A stretch of DNA of 64,000 nucleotides from Platycnemis pennipes (lineage: Eukaryota > Arthropoda > Insecta > Odonata > Platycnemididae), in the NCBI GenBank assembly GCA_933228895.1, contig OW121857.1, positions 80,612,623 through 80,676,622 of the forward strand, in the 5' to 3' direction. The notes under the pieces were generated by a model, which worked only from the letters and a program-made list of their open reading frames with translations, searched no databases and was not told where the DNA came from. Positions 30,870 through 44,389 of this stretch are shown here, piece by piece (positions within the stretch are counted from its first letter, which is position 1; every line of letters begins with the position of its first letter). A program made the translations under genes and the position numbers.

Positions 30870-33800
30870 TCCCTCAGTCAATTTCCAAGGCACTCGATAG
30901 CCGTGATTAATTTGTTGTTCAAGATAAAATTAATAATAGTGAGTGCTACTTTCACGTTACATTTGGTAAAAAACCGGCTTCATTGTTTCACACGTAGTCT
31001 CTCTATTTTTATCAAATATAGGTTCGAAATTGTACTCTGTATATGAAATCATCATGAAGCTAATAAAATTTCACAAAGTGACGCCTCATATTATTCGGGT
31101 AGAATAATATGTTATCAATAACATTTAGGGAAGATGGTGAAGAGAGGATATTTATCTGCGCGTCTATTTTCCCGTAGAGTACCTAACATTAAATATCGCA
31201 CATTTTTCCATCTATCAGAAATAATATAAGTAGTAGGTACCTACTTTTTCTTTTTGTTTCCTCGAATCATTTTCGTTTTTACAGTATTTTTTTATCTCTG
31301 CTAAGATCTCCAATTATTCTAGCGCGCGTCACACTATAGCTTTCTATCCTTAGGCTGGTAATCTAAAACCTCAGCTCCAAAGATTAAGCTACTTTTATCT
31401 TTTTGTTTTGCAATTCCTCCATCGCTTACTGGCTCTCCCTCTGTGAGGTGTTCTAGAGAGAGAGATAGGGATCCTGAAAGAGAGTGAAGCTCCTTTTGGA
31501 GTCTCGAAAGAGGGTCTTCTGCTTCTTTCTCTCGTCTCGAACCCCGAAAGTGAAACTCCATTTTTCCGTGCTTCCTTATCCGTCCTCGCATCGGCGAGCC
31601 GTCAAGATGGAAGCAGTGAGATAAGCTCCTGTTAAGGAGAGAGAGAGAAAAAAAGGCTAATTAAGTCTTTTTTTACCTTTTATCCCTCTCCGCTCAGCTC
31701 GAGAACGACCCCCTCGCCGTCTCCGCTGCCTTGCTCTTCGTTGGATGAGCGGTTGCACAACGATACGTAAAGATCTTGGTTGCTCATCGCGTGGTGTGGG
31801 AATCGTTCGTCACCCATTGGCGGGCAGTCGAATGCGTTCCCAGGATTACCGCAAGAGCTGGAGAGACTACCTCGTGTGGAGAGCAGAATCACTCTGAATT
31901 AGTTGACCTAGCACACTGTGGATTTTCGTTTTTTTTTAAGTTGTCAGGTGTTGGAACTGAAGTCTTAAATTTTTGCGTTTTAACAATGGTGTGAAGGTAT
32001 TAGTACTTCAATTATTGCATCGTAGTTCTTTGGTAAATTTATTGCTGAGCTTTTACTTTCATCCTTTCTGTTACTTATGCTAGGAAAAGCTTATGTTAAC
32101 CGAGCAAGAATATTACTAATATCCCCTTTTTCTTACTTGTCATTCCATGCCTTAAATATAAATGGAGATTATATCATTGCTTTGGGAAGTTAGGTCATCG
32201 TTTTTATAATTCTCCGCAAGAATGAAATCACCCAAAATTGGCATTTTCGCATACATTTTTCCAAGATACGATCAATGCGTACAAGTTATTTAATGGATTT
32301 ATACGTTTTTCTGAATTATGAACATCTATAAATAAAATTCATTTTAAGCGTTATGATGATGAGGAATCCTTCACATTTAAGTGTTAGCCTATTCAGAGAA
32401 AGCTGTTCACGTTATTTCAACTAACTTTATGTATGTTGACGGGATTGAGATTTGCTTGAGAAGTTTCCTGTGTACTAAGCTGTCCTTGCGAGGACAGCAG
32501 ATGACTAAGGTTGTACGAATTAATGATACACAAGTATCATAAATATAGGCGTTTGGCATGGCATGAGAAGAACTTTACGCCGTTTCATCTCCATTGCCTG
32601 TTATAAATCCTAACATTGGTTTGACTCAGCTCTCTGCTCGATTCTTATATCGGCTAACCTTCTCATACTTACAGAAGCCCTATAATACCTTCGTTACTTT
32701 GCCATTTTTATTCATTTCACCTTAAGAAATAATTTTTACATGACTACCACCGTTCTACTCCTATGCTTTATTCATTTATTGTAATCCCTTCAGAGCTTGG
32801 GGAAATCGTCGATTTTTTTCGTGTAGCGGCGATGTGATTCCATGTCCTGGAGTTCTAGAATCGTCTTTCAGAAACACTCCGTTCTTCCGCGGGGAAGACG
32901 CTGAACGCGAGCATCCATTCACCTCTCTCTTGCAGTTAACTTCTTCGGAGAAGGACCTCTCTCTCTCTCTCTCTTCCACGCGGTTGCTTGTTGCGAAATC
33001 ACCGCCAATGCAGTTCCTCGTTTCCTTTGACGCGGTGCTATTTTTCTAGCGCCGTGAAAACACAACCGTTATATTTTTTTTAGTTCGTGTGGGTGGCAAT
33101 TTGTTCCTCCCTCTCGCTTTCTCCCCTCTCCTTTCCTCTACGCATCTCCCTCGTCTATTGTTTTATTGGTTTCTCACAAAGCAAATGCTCTTACCTTTTT
33201 AACGACCACGCGGCCCTTAGCACTGCTCTCTTTTTGAGTCCGTGCCATCCGACCTCTCTCATTGTGTGCTCATCCCACTTCCTAGTCCCTCCCCTCTCAT
33301 TCAGCGCTCCCTTTTTCTCCAGAGCGATTCACCCACCCCGCGAATCCTTGTGTTGCTACGTCCATGTGACCGCGATAGGATTTTTAGAACTGGCCATTAA
33401 GACGTTTGTGATTCGCTTCGGGGACGAGGTAAGATCGCAAGTGCTTGGGGCGTCTCGGATGCCGACCGCGCTTTTTTTTGTTTTTTTTCTCCCCTCTCGC
33501 CAGTCGTTCGATTGTGATGGATCGAAAGAGAGAGGAATTGTTATAGCGGTAGATGCTGCAGGGTTGGTTAGTCTTGCTTTTTTTCGCTTAGTGTCATAAT
33601 TTGCTCGGATGAGTCCCGTCGCCTTTCCGCGTTCACGTTATTATCATTGGCGACTCTCTCTGGGGCAGTGAATTCAAATTTTTATGTCTCAATTGGCTGC
33701 ATTTTTTTAACTAATAAGGAGAGCCCTAAAACTTCTTTAACTTCATTGACTTGGCGATCAAAAATTAACAAACATTATAACAATCTAAGTAAACAAAGGA

Positions 33801-34665
33801 AAGCGTAAATATTGTGATCATTGCGATTTAAAAAAATTTTCATTCAGCCTCACGGTCAATATTTATATAATTAATAACTTGTTCAGTATAGTCCAACTCT
33901 CTGAGTACGGCTAGTAAATAGCATCCTCGTCAGTAAATTACTTGGAAATTAATCAATTCAGCCAAGTATATCACTTATACAATGCTGCTTACTGAATCGG
34001 CACCTGGTATTTATTGCGTATTTTTTCATATAGAGTGCTGCACTTTATCTAAAATTGGTATGAATGATTGAACTCTTTTTTACAGAGCGCCCTAAGATTC
34101 TTCTAGGTTGTGTGGTCTTGAGCAAATCTTCACGGGATGTATGTACCCTGCGATACGTGCACCAAAACAGTTAGACTGTATCGTGATAAACTTATGATGA
34201 TGATCGTATATCCAATAATAGGCATTGTGCACCATATTTTGTACGCACTAATGTTGAGGTTTGCGTGTGGGGAAACTTGGGGTGTAGCATGCATTGGTAG
34301 AATCGAGAAGTATTTACTCCTTTCTCCTACCAATGTTACCTGCGTGTTCCGCTATCCACCTGGTATCCTTTATCTATCACTTCTTATCATTCCAGTTGCC
34401 TCTCTGAAATAATCGATAATCCTGTATTAATTATTGGTTTTAAGCCACTTAGGTTCAGACCGACAACCTTTACTTGGCTTTGTATTTTTTTTACAGCACC
34501 TCCCTTATATTTGTGCGCAAAATTATTTGTGCTTTAAACCAGAGATTTGAAACTCTTCGTATATATCTACTTTCTTAACGAGTGTTTACTGGAATGTAGT
34601 TAGAGAAACGAACAATTTTAACTAACACCTGAGATATATCCGTTTTATGAAAGCGATAGTCTAAT
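30870..34665. other. Intronic DNA, no gene seen
   Basis: AT-rich, with pyrimidine-rich tracts at 31420-31640 and 32950-33350 (short TC repeats). Open frames here, including 170 codons at 33087-33599, follow the pyrimidine tracts (Ser/Leu/Phe/Pro-rich) and show no domain. Confidence 0.4.
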
Positions 34666-34669
34666 TCTG

Positions 34670-34740
34670 CGTATTACCTTGCGAGCCACCGCGAAGGTGT
34701 ATGGCATAGGGTGAAATATCAGTAAACATGCACTACTTAA
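34670..34740 (-). mobile_element. LINE-B family 3'-end fragment
   Basis: CTTGCGAGCCACCGCGAAGG, then TGTATGGCATAGGGTGAAAT and AAACATGCACTAC correspond to the segment at 15944-16005 in the LINE-B 3' UTR (plus-strand reading). It has the same orientation as LINE-B and no coding part. Confidence 0.55.
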
Positions 34741-35044
34741 TAGCAACTTTTAGCTATATGCTATTATGATATGGAGACATATTAGATATATTACAGTCAC
34801 GTACAATTATGGTTAGTATCTTCATAGTAATGAAATTATTACTGGTTAAAAATGCATTCCTTAAATTTACTTGCTGCGCTGCCTATTATGTTCTCTCATG
34901 GTGCGCGGGAAAAATTACATTGATACGAAAATCTTTCGCTCTAGTCTTGTTTACCTGAGCTAATCTAGCGTAATGCGCAGGAGTTTTTAAGGTACTTCTA
35001 ACGTCATCTGCAATCATACCAGCTTCGAATTTACTTCAAAGGTT

Positions 35045-35480
35045 CAACCTTAGCGATTGGTAACGCAGGTGTAAAAGGGGATTATCTGGGGGTCCGTGAA
35101 TGAGACCAGAGGACATCGAGTGGCTCCTTGCAACCTGGGGAAGTCCCACAGCGTCGCCCTCCCACCGCAACCATCCGACGCTTGGGCTGGCTGTTTGATC
35201 GCAGCCGACCTTGGTTTTCCGCTGGGCGGCGGGGGTGGGAGATGCTCCCAACACACCCCTCTCTTCCCTCCACCCTCCCTCCTGACTCCCTCGCCGCACA
35301 GCATGGAAGACTGTCGGGTCTCATGCGTAGGTTACACCTGGGCGCATGCGCAATCGACGTTGTATTCTCATTCTGCCTCCCCTCCCCGTGTGTTCTGGTG
35401 ACGGCAGTGCTTTTTATTTCTTTCTTCCCCCATTCGCTGTGCATTCATTTGTCGTGGGTGCACGCAATTGGAACGGGTGG
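35045..35480. other. GC-rich island
   Basis: GC- and CpG-rich, cytosine-rich core at 35220-35300. Six overlapping open frames on both strands show no domain. Confidence 0.35.
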
Positions 35481-35489
35481 TGGCTCGAC

Positions 35490-36700
35490 AGCCTGAAAGC
35501 CCCAAAGCTAGTTTCAGAATTATGGGCCGAGGGTGGTGCATTCCTCTTGTCGTATCTTCTTGCCTGTTGAGTGAGCTGTTTTTTTTTAAATTGCAGTCAG
35601 ATTTAGATCGTTTGACTAAAAATGCTGGTGCGATAGAGTCAAAGGAAGAGATCAGAATACCGTGGAAGTGGAGAACTACTTGTTGTATTAGGTTCAAAGT
35701 GTTCCAGATGTGAAGATTATACTGAACCGGCCCAACCGAAGCTTAATTCTAATACAGCATGGCATTCATGTTTACCTAATTTTCTTTTTTGTATTTTCGC
35801 CTTCGTATATATCGTCTAAAATAGTTAACTCCAACTTTCTCTACTTACCACAGTATATCCTCATCATTATAATTATTATCATCATTATATTAGGGTACCA
35901 CATTACTGTTTTGAGGTTACACATAACATTAATTATTTTCTGTTCTTTACTGAACAAGGAATAGCTGTAAGAGAAACAAAATTAAGGGGTTTCAGTAGTT
36001 TTAACGGATTATTTTTCAGCTCGGTTAGTATTGCATAATTTACCCCTGTAGAGCCTTTGAGTAATATTTTTTTCACTCTGGCCCATCGAGATTTCTTTAT
36101 AATTTGTCATTGAATATTAATACGTAATGGGTTGTATTTTTATTTGTATTTTTGATTTAATAGAACTGATCTCCGTTGACATATTAAGGGTTTAAAGGTA
36201 CCTACACTTAGGTGTATTTGTTCATAATTTTCACAAGATATATCTTTGGCTATTAATCTAATCAGCTTTCAGTAATATTACGTTCTAAAATACTCATTTC
36301 CATCCATAAAAGCTTGGGTAGCATCTCTTTGCGTTGGTAAAGTATTTTAGCTATGAGAAGCTATACTCTTTTATCTTGCTATCTATTGTAAACGATTTTA
36401 CAAAATGTGTTAGAAGTTCATTGCAGGATCCCAATGATTATGATTTGATTTTTGAAGCAGCAAAGAAGAATCTAATGCTAAAAGTATAGCAATGCATTGA
36501 ACTATCAGTAAAAAATTGAAATATTTGGTGCAGGAAGGAACTTAAATATAATTTTATTCAGTGCTAATATTGAACTACTTCAACAGGCAATGATTTTTTT
36601 TTACTTCTGCTTGCGAAGCCATCAATCCCCGCAGCCAATAGAATTATACCTTATATTAAGCTTCTCTTTCGTAGTTTTTAGGTGTTTCAAATAAAAAACG
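35490..36700. other. AT-rich intronic DNA, nothing seen
   Basis: Includes an ATT/ATC-rich low-complexity stretch at 35855-35895. No gene or element recognised. Confidence 0.5.
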
Positions 36701-36711
36701 TAAACACGGGG

Positions 36712-36930
36712 TTGCAAGTTTTGAATTTTCGGGTTTCTCTGCTGCGTTGTTCCAATGTTCGGAAGATTACCTTTCGTACCCATTGCAGGATACATCATCA
36801 GATCTATGATCCGTACCGTTGAGCAGCACGGATCATATATCTGATGATGTATCCTGCAATGGGTATGAAACGCAATCTTACGAACATTGGAACAACGCAG
36901 CAGAGAAACCCGAAAATTCAAAACCTGCAA
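36712..36930. repeat. Large inverted repeat, two 103-bp arms, 13-base loop
   Basis: The left arm 36712-36814 and right arm 36828-36930 are reverse complements at 97 of 103 positions by direct comparison. Only 13 bases separate them, so a transcript would fold into one long hairpin. Each arm, read outward from the centre, starts ACGGATCAT-A/G-ATCTGATGATG, continues with ATCCTGCAATGGGTA(T/C)GAAA and ends near AAAACCTGCAA. CTGATGATG...GAAAC is reminiscent of Penelope-like element ends. The six mismatches suggest a moderately old inverted duplication or a fold-back element. No target duplication was identified. Confidence 0.9.
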
Positions 36931-36939
36931 TCATATCGC

Positions 36940-38470
36940 TGCGAAAGCTTTCAGCAGAAAAGCAAACACGTGGTTTTTGATATTTTTTGCTGCAGTTAAC
37001 TTTTTAAAATAATTTTTGATAACGCAAAAAACTACGTGATTATTTTTACCATAACTTAAATATTAAATAAATTGTTTGATGCAATTGCTTGTTTAACCTC
37101 CGATTTGGTACCAGTTGATCTTTCAAGGCTCGTATAATTACACGTACTCTCTGAATATTTATAGTCTTAAAAAATCATGCCATTTTTCTCAATCATCGAA
37201 AAGAATCCAATATTAGCCAAATCATAGGATTGTATTTCTTTTGTTACTATCCTTGGCGACGTTGTGGCGCTGCTTAACTTAGTCCCTAGGGAGATGAGGC
37301 GTACGTCTTTACGGAAATACGGTGACTCTTTGTTGGTCGGCATTGAATCTGTATCTAAGATCCGTATTAGGTTATCGCCTTAGACCCTCCAAACGAGCCA
37401 GGTACGGCGTAGCGACTGGTCCGCAAGGGAAATTCCCATCCTTAGAAGTATGCAATACCCCGTTCCCATTTGCATTGAGTGTCTTTATATAACCTTGGGA
37501 TAATTTCGATTTTCCACGCGTGAATAATGGCTGCGGTGTGGATGTCGCTCGGAATGTTTAGGCCTTGGCCTTTGTTTTCGACACGCTGAGTATCTTTTCT
37601 GTATAGGTTGTTGCCGTGTTGCTGCAACACTTCTTTTAACGATGGGGAAGGCCTTTTAATCCCATTATCCACTTTCTTTTGTTCAAGGCAAGTTCATTTT
37701 GAGCATGGGAAACAGACGTTTCGGACGTATACCCTTATCATTTCAATTATTTTATTTATGAGCCTTATTTACAAAGAAGAGCTCATGGTTGTTTCTGAAT
37801 TGTGGTTTAGACCATTAGTTAAGTATGGTCGATTGTGTGATGGGTTTTGAATGTGATCTAGGAAGACAGTTTTACCTGCGTATGGTGAATTGCTTTGTTA
37901 TTAGTTATTTAGTCGGTTGTTAACTTTTGCCGAAAAGTGATTCCACGCCATGACATTCGATATGTTTATAACCATTGTTTGTGCGCAGGTATTCTTGTGT
38001 TGGGAGAAAATGTTCCCTCTCTTTAGGTTGGTTGGGAAACAGAAATAAAAGTTGTTATATATTGCCAATTTTGAGTAATATTCTGTGAAGTAGAACACCT
38101 TGGTGGCTACAACAGTTTTCATAAAATGATAGAAATTATGTTGACTGTAGTTGGTTGGGGACAAAATAAAATTCCTCACTTCAGATTCACAATTCCAGTA
38201 ACTACAACATGCTTAAGTTACACCTAAAACAGCGCGGCACAACAGTCTCTTTCTTAGTTTTATATCTTATATTTCAATGGCCTTCTACCTGCCTTGTGTC
38301 TTGAATTTGGATCACCATCCGTTAACCTTGTATAATAGATCGAAATCTTACTGCATTTATTCCATACCGTCTTTTTGTATTCCTACGGTACTTAAGTCAC
38401 CGAAATGGGAAGATTGATATTTATCCTACGCAAAACCGTTTATATGCTATGCATTTCGTCACATTCAGTT
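36940..38470. other. AT-rich intronic DNA, nothing seen
   Basis: No gene, RNA or element recognised. Confidence 0.5.
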
Positions 38471-38484
38471 GGGAATAATTCTAC

Positions 38485-38545
38485 AAGGTTTTGAACTGCG
38501 ATCTCCGACCTTGGTAACTGTATTCGCCGACTTTGGATACCAAAG
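38485..38545 (-). mobile_element. tRNA-derived SINE head, antisense
   Basis: On the minus strand it reads AGTCGGCGAATACAGTTACC followed by AAGGTCGGAGATCGCAGTTC and a B box AGTTCAAAACC. The tRNA-like arms are visible but degenerate. Confidence 0.45.
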
Positions 38546-38549
38546 GCAC

Positions 38550-39590
38550 CTTGAGCCCTCGACCTGGACGTTCCAACAATGCCAAAAGTTAATTTATTGA
38601 AAGAGATACGAGTAACAATAATTTGAACGAAAAAGATCCCCACCCACGGCTTCCCAGGTCAATTTGGGGACATTATGGACATGTGTGGGCATTATCTCAG
38701 TGGGGGGCACACTAAGCTTTCCCCTTCGCCCCGAAATGTTAAGGAAAAAACACGCTTTCATTGGATTTAAATAGCCATCCGTGTTGTGTTATTTATTGCT
38801 CCGGGAGTCGAGTTTATTTTTCCATCGTCAATCCTTATATTTGAAAATCCTTTTTCGCCTGAGACCTGTCAACCGCCCATACGATAACGTCTCTCCCCTA
38901 GTCAGTCTCTCCTCAGTCGTATCTTCTTTAAATCCTCCACCCTCGGCAGTACTACCAACCATCCGTCAGTATGCTGATCCATCGACGCTGAAAAAACAAG
39001 CGGCACAATGAGTCTACCACGTAATCCAGGTGTCCATTTAGGATTTTTAAGTTGAATCAAGTATTAATTGAGTGTTTTGACATTAATATTGAATATATGG
39101 TTATCATAACGTAAAAGGCAAGGTAATAAAAATAGAGCATGAATGCTTTAGGCGTTAAGAGATAATACTAAGAGAAGTACAATGAAAAGTTATGAGTGAG
39201 ATGCCAGTGATGATTGTGAAGGTTTTGGTGGAGCTTCGACGAAAATTTCGACTTAATTCTATGAATACTTGACCTTCCTCAAGGAAATTATAATTTTATT
39301 TTGCCAGTTCGCGATATTGGCATAGTCTTTCTATAAATCTCGTAATAATTCCTTAACTTGTGTGATGTAAATGTTTTCGTTGTGGAAGACTATGTGCCAC
39401 ATTCACCTAGAGTCAATCTGGTCACCGTATCTTCCTGTCAAGCGTGTTGCGAAATATATTAGGCCCCTAACCTGATGCGCAAGTTTCATACCGCAGCGAG
39501 CTTAGAACTAGGTGCGCTATTCCCTCATGTATGGATCCGGCCTTTGGATTGGTGATTGCGGTTTCATTTACTCCGTAAAGATAGCTCTCT
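38550..39590. other. Intronic DNA, nothing seen
   Basis: No gene, RNA or element recognised. Confidence 0.5.
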
Positions 39591-39599
39591 AAGGTTGGC

Positions 39600-40110
39600 A
39601 GCACTGCCTCTCCCCCTCCTCTGACTCACTCCCTGCCCCATCCCCTCAACGTCTCCTCTCATGGTGAGGCAACCGAGTTTCACTTATTCCCTGCGCCTCG
39701 CCTAATTATGCATCGTTGCGCTCTCTGGTCGTCCGAAGTTCCCACAATCCCCCTCGCGCTCGCCGCGGCTATGTTGCCCTTCGCACTAGGCCCTCCTCGT
39801 CTGCTCCTCCTCCTCCTCCACCTGCCAACCTCGCAGCCCTCCCCACCTCATACCCCAGAAGGCAAACGGCGGACTGCTTCCCATTGTCCCCGCGATGGAC
39901 TCTTCCCACGGGGGCCTCCCACCTCTCCCTTCCCTCCCACGCCCCCTACCTCTCCCTTTCTATCGAGAGAATCCCCCCTCCCCACCTGCTCCTCCCAGAG
40001 CCACCCTACCAATTGCCATCTCTATTCCACTTCGCCTCATTCCCTCTCGTCTCCTTACATGCATGTACTCCGACCCGTTCAAGTATTTTCCCTCCATTTT
40101 GATTCCTTCA
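39600..40110. other. GC-rich, strongly pyrimidine-rich island
   Basis: CCCTCC/CCTCCC-dominated + strand with CpG clusters at 39700-39800. Three nested open frames (up to 142 codons) are Pro/Ser/Leu low complexity. No domain. Confidence 0.4.
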
Positions 40111-40149
40111 CATATCTGCTTTCACTTTGGACATGATTACAGTAATCAC

Positions 40150-43100
40150 TACTGAAAATAACAGCTCCATCGTTTTCCAAATTTTTTTATTCTTCTTCTT
40201 CTCCGCTTTTGTAAGATGATTTAGCCTTAAAAATGTTTACTCTCACAAATATTATTCAATTGTTTTCATTCGGGTCGTATGAATTTTGATAAAAATGACA
40301 TTTTTCCTTGCCGAGAAAAGCACCCTCATCTCCTTAACTGTTCTTTCCCATATCATTTTTCTCTCCTTATTGTTGTTATACTCTTTTCAACGCAATGAGT
40401 CTTTCTTCCGTTTACTTTTTATCTTTCTTGAAATAAAGATCAGTCATGCATCGCGGAGTATAGGGGTAAAGTTTAGTGTTAATTGCAAGATCAGAAGAAA
40501 TGAATGCTTCTCACCGAATCGTTTGAACAAATAAATTTCCCGGAGTCAATTTGAGGATACTTTACCAGCATGGTTACGGCTTTGGTATTAGTTATTATTA
40601 GGTATTGGTATTATGGTAATAGGTATGATGGGAAACTTGAGCAAAGACAATAGGAATGAAGTCCATGACATTATACTTGGTGTCCTGTGTGTATGTAATA
40701 GTGAAAACGGAGACAATTGACCTGCGGCGTTTTTTTCTCTTTATATTTTCTGGGTGGGAAATATAAATATTGCTTATATTTGCATTAGTTGAAAGACTGG
40801 AAGTAAAAAAATCAATTGAATTTTTTTTGGCAAACGGTTTGTTTGCGTACGGGACATAAATTTGTATAATGTTTCATAGTCAATGTCGATAATATCACTT
40901 TTCCTGCTTTTTCCCTTTTGGCATTGAAGTTAATGGATATACGATGTTAACTATTTTAGAGTACCTACCTTTTATTATATGGTATTTCTGGTTCATTAGC
41001 TTATAAATTCGTCATGATAGTCGTATAACTTGAATTCAATGAAGCCTGAATGTAATGCGACTCTCTCATCACGCTAAATTGATGTTTCCCTTTGTTACCG
41101 TGGGTAGATAAACGTCTTTTTTGGTGCGAGATTGGGACCTAATGTCCCTTCTTCCATCTAACCCCATAGTGGTAGGGATAATAGGGGGTTATTGCCTTGA
41201 GAATTCTCCCCGTTTCTCGGTAGTTGTTTATCGGCGTCCTACTAGAACGCCCCGTGTCCGTCCTTGGACCCTGTTGATGTGGGAGGTGGTCTAGACTGGC
41301 TAAGATACATAAATGTTTTGTCTCCCGTGTGACGGGAATCGCTCGACAACATTTCCGATGCACGGAACCAGTTACAGCATGTTGCCTACACCTGCATGAC
41401 GAAGTACCCTGGTGTGGTTGGCCAAGTGTTTGGGTATGAAGGCAGTGGATGCAAACGTAACATTTATACGGTGCTCAGATGAGCGTGAAGAGGCCGTCTT
41501 GCGCCTCCAGTGAATCCCGTCCCGAATCGGTCGCACTCCGCGAGTTCTGGGACTAGAATTGATGGGTTTCGTAAGGAGGAAAGAGAGTGGGATCTTTTTA
41601 TTTTCTTTCGCGAGGTCTGAAGCGCCCACCTGAGGAGGAGGCATGGTTAGTAAACCTCACTTTGCATGCTTCTGCATTTGAATCCACCCTATCTCAAGAC
41701 TTTCGCGTTGAATACATTTTATCTCGCGGATGAGTTCGAGAGATTTAGATGAGATTGTTGTTCTTATCGAAGGGCATCAGAATTAATTTTTTGAAAATGA
41801 GTTCCATTTCTTCCCTATTTATGAGTGTACTGAAGAAGAAGTTGGCCTTGTCCCACTTCCAAATTATGGAAATATTCAAGTGGTTGAACCATAACAGATA
41901 AAATCATTAGAGTTCGTTCTTATGAGTTTGTTTACAAGTCGACGTAACGCATGAATTAATGACGACTTCGGTCTTACCTCATTGAAATTTCACCTATTTA
42001 AATATCTAGCGGTAGCCGTTCTTAACAATCTTTAAAATAAGTATCAGAAAGTTTGACTTAAATTACAAGTCTCAACTATTTGTCGTTGGGAAATGAAGAC
42101 AAGAACCAGTGTATGGTGCGGGCAGGGAATAGAATTCGATTGAAAACAATTTGAAAGAAAAATGAAGTACGCAATTGATCAAGACACCAATAGAGTACTA
42201 TTTCGTAAAAATATATCTTAAAACATGGCAGGTAACTTTTGCGTGATTTATATTTTTTATGGTATTTCGTGGGTAAAGGATTTAATTTTGATGCATATTG
42301 AATAGTGTTGGAAAATCCATTCTGGGATGGCGTACGCGGTGTAAGGGTTTCGGAATTCAGACCAAATGCATTTCCGGAGGTTCTAGCGCTAACTAGAGAA
42401 TGGTGATCTTCATTTTAGTCCTATTTTACGGTGATCAGGATTTCGGTATTATGAACTCGTGTTACTTATAGAAAATTATTTATGTTTACTTACTGGTTCG
42501 TGTAGTTGCCGTCAGGAAAAGAATGCCATCATATTCCATAACCATAAAAGAAATAAATTCAAGTTTACCATTTATTCATCATGCCCAACAGGCTCTTAAG
42601 TCAACCACGAGTTTTTATCTCCCTGCGGAGTCTTTGATGGTGCCTTGGAATCTAAATCTCTTGAATTCCTTCTCTTAGCTACGCCATTGAGTTAATAGTA
42701 AATGATAGTTACATTTTTCTCTGTTAAAAACATGGCGGTTAACTGTAATTATCCACCATTTCATTCCTGAGACAATAAGACAATTGACTTAATTTCACTG
42801 GCACCAAGTTGTGCAAGAGCTAATTCCAAACCTACTAAATGTGCCTTATGTGTTTATGGAATATATAATCATGCTGGGTAGAGATTAATGAGAAAGAATA
42901 CACCCAACATTTTTAATGTATAAAGGTATGCAAGGTGAATATTGATTACGTAACATGCGAGGGAAATTACGTAACATGCTGCCAGTTTCTTTGTCAGGGT
43001 TGCCAACCAAACACATCATTTAAAATCTTTGATATTTATCTTTCGAGTATCTTTTAAGGTTCACGAAAAAAATATGAATTTGCCTTTTCGTTATGGCGCG

Positions 43101-44380
43101 CGACTATTTAACGCGGTATTTCACAACAGAAATTTCAGTGGAATAATCGCAGTTGATTGCCCGCGGGAAAATTATTTCTGTAGTGAGTTTTTTTCCATAG
43201 CCGCTTAATACGTCTCGGGAGTATAAATCTACAGTCGAAGGGTGATTTTCGATTTTTGCTTTCTTCTCTTTTAAAGTGGTTTCGATTTAATGACTAATCT
43301 TCGACCAGCGTGAATATCGTTGTTCTTCATCACAGCTTCAGGGGCGAGTGTTTGTTCACCGATTCCCCAATGAAAATTTTCGAGGGAATGTTTTATCGAC
43401 TTGAATCAACACTTTCTCGACCCCACCATTCAATTAGTGAGAGTGAAGTGTTTATTACTGGATGAATGCGACCGGGTGCGGAGTTTTATTGCGCGAGCGG
43501 AACATTCCAGTGCTTAAAAAAATCCCCTTTCACTGAAGCTCTCAGAATCCCGTGCATTAAAAGATCTCCAACGTTGGCTGAGTTGTGCTCCTTCAAAAAT
43601 ACCGTGGTATTTATCTTCCGGCTGAACGTATCACAACGGTTTGCGCTTGTAATTCATCATAAGAATATGTTCAGCGAAAAGGGTTTCTCCTGCCACAATA
43701 CCTCTCATAATTGGTCGCAGAAATTAAGCTCTGACGGCACATTTTCGAGGACTTTTTTCAATGTTAAATTTTATTTCATTTTAATGACTGATGTAAAGAA
43801 TGTCTAGAAAGATAGGTTTTGAACTGGTATATTTACAGGTTGTCAGGAGTAAGCCAGTTATTTTTTTACTCACGGAAATGTTGTAAAATGAATAGTGCAG
43901 ATAATATTCCAAAATCGGCATTGCAGAATAGTTATTTTGCATTAAATAAAACCATTATTAATCGGGGCGTTTGGAACCTGTGCATGTAATAGTCAGCAAT
44001 TTTCCGTCAACTTACAAACGCTCATCCACCTTACGTCATTAGTATCACCTAACCATTTGAAAAGGGGCTCAGGTTGAGTTAAACCACGAACTTTAGGTTT
44101 GCCCGTTTCAGTTTGAATGCAAAAGGATGGAAGATTTCTCTGATTACGGTCCAGAGAACGAGCTTGCTGCCTGAGAATTCTTGTCATCCTGTCACGTTCG
44201 ATGCTGTCGTAAATTTGAATACTTCTCATGGGAGTATCGTCCCCGTACGTAAGGTCACGGGCGAACTATATTAATTATTCACGTAATCGTTTGGGCGTGT
44301 GGGGTGTGTTTTCATGCTGGTAGCTCTATTTCGAGCGGGAAGGACGTAATACATCCGTTCCAGCTGCTATGCCGCGATGT
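40150..44380. other. Intronic DNA, no gene seen
   Basis: AT-rich. Sequence at 41130-41650 is more balanced in composition, with two minus-strand open frames that I cannot place. The stretch 43080-43520 looks non-repetitive and CpG-containing, so it might be a conserved non-coding element, judged by appearance only. Confidence 0.35.
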
Positions 44381-44389
44381 TCCCTGCGT

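Noticed and set aside
33087..33599. 170-codon open frame (plus) as a gene
   Set aside because: It follows pyrimidine-rich tracts (Ser/Leu/Phe/Pro bias). No family resemblance.
39708..40136. 142-codon Pro/Ser-rich frame
   Set aside because: The frame is produced by CCCTCC repeats, and neighbouring frames are equally open.
41139..41644. Coding sequence on the minus strand (two adjacent frames)
   Set aside because: Frames of 74 and 90 codons have balanced composition but no recognised motif; left unassigned.
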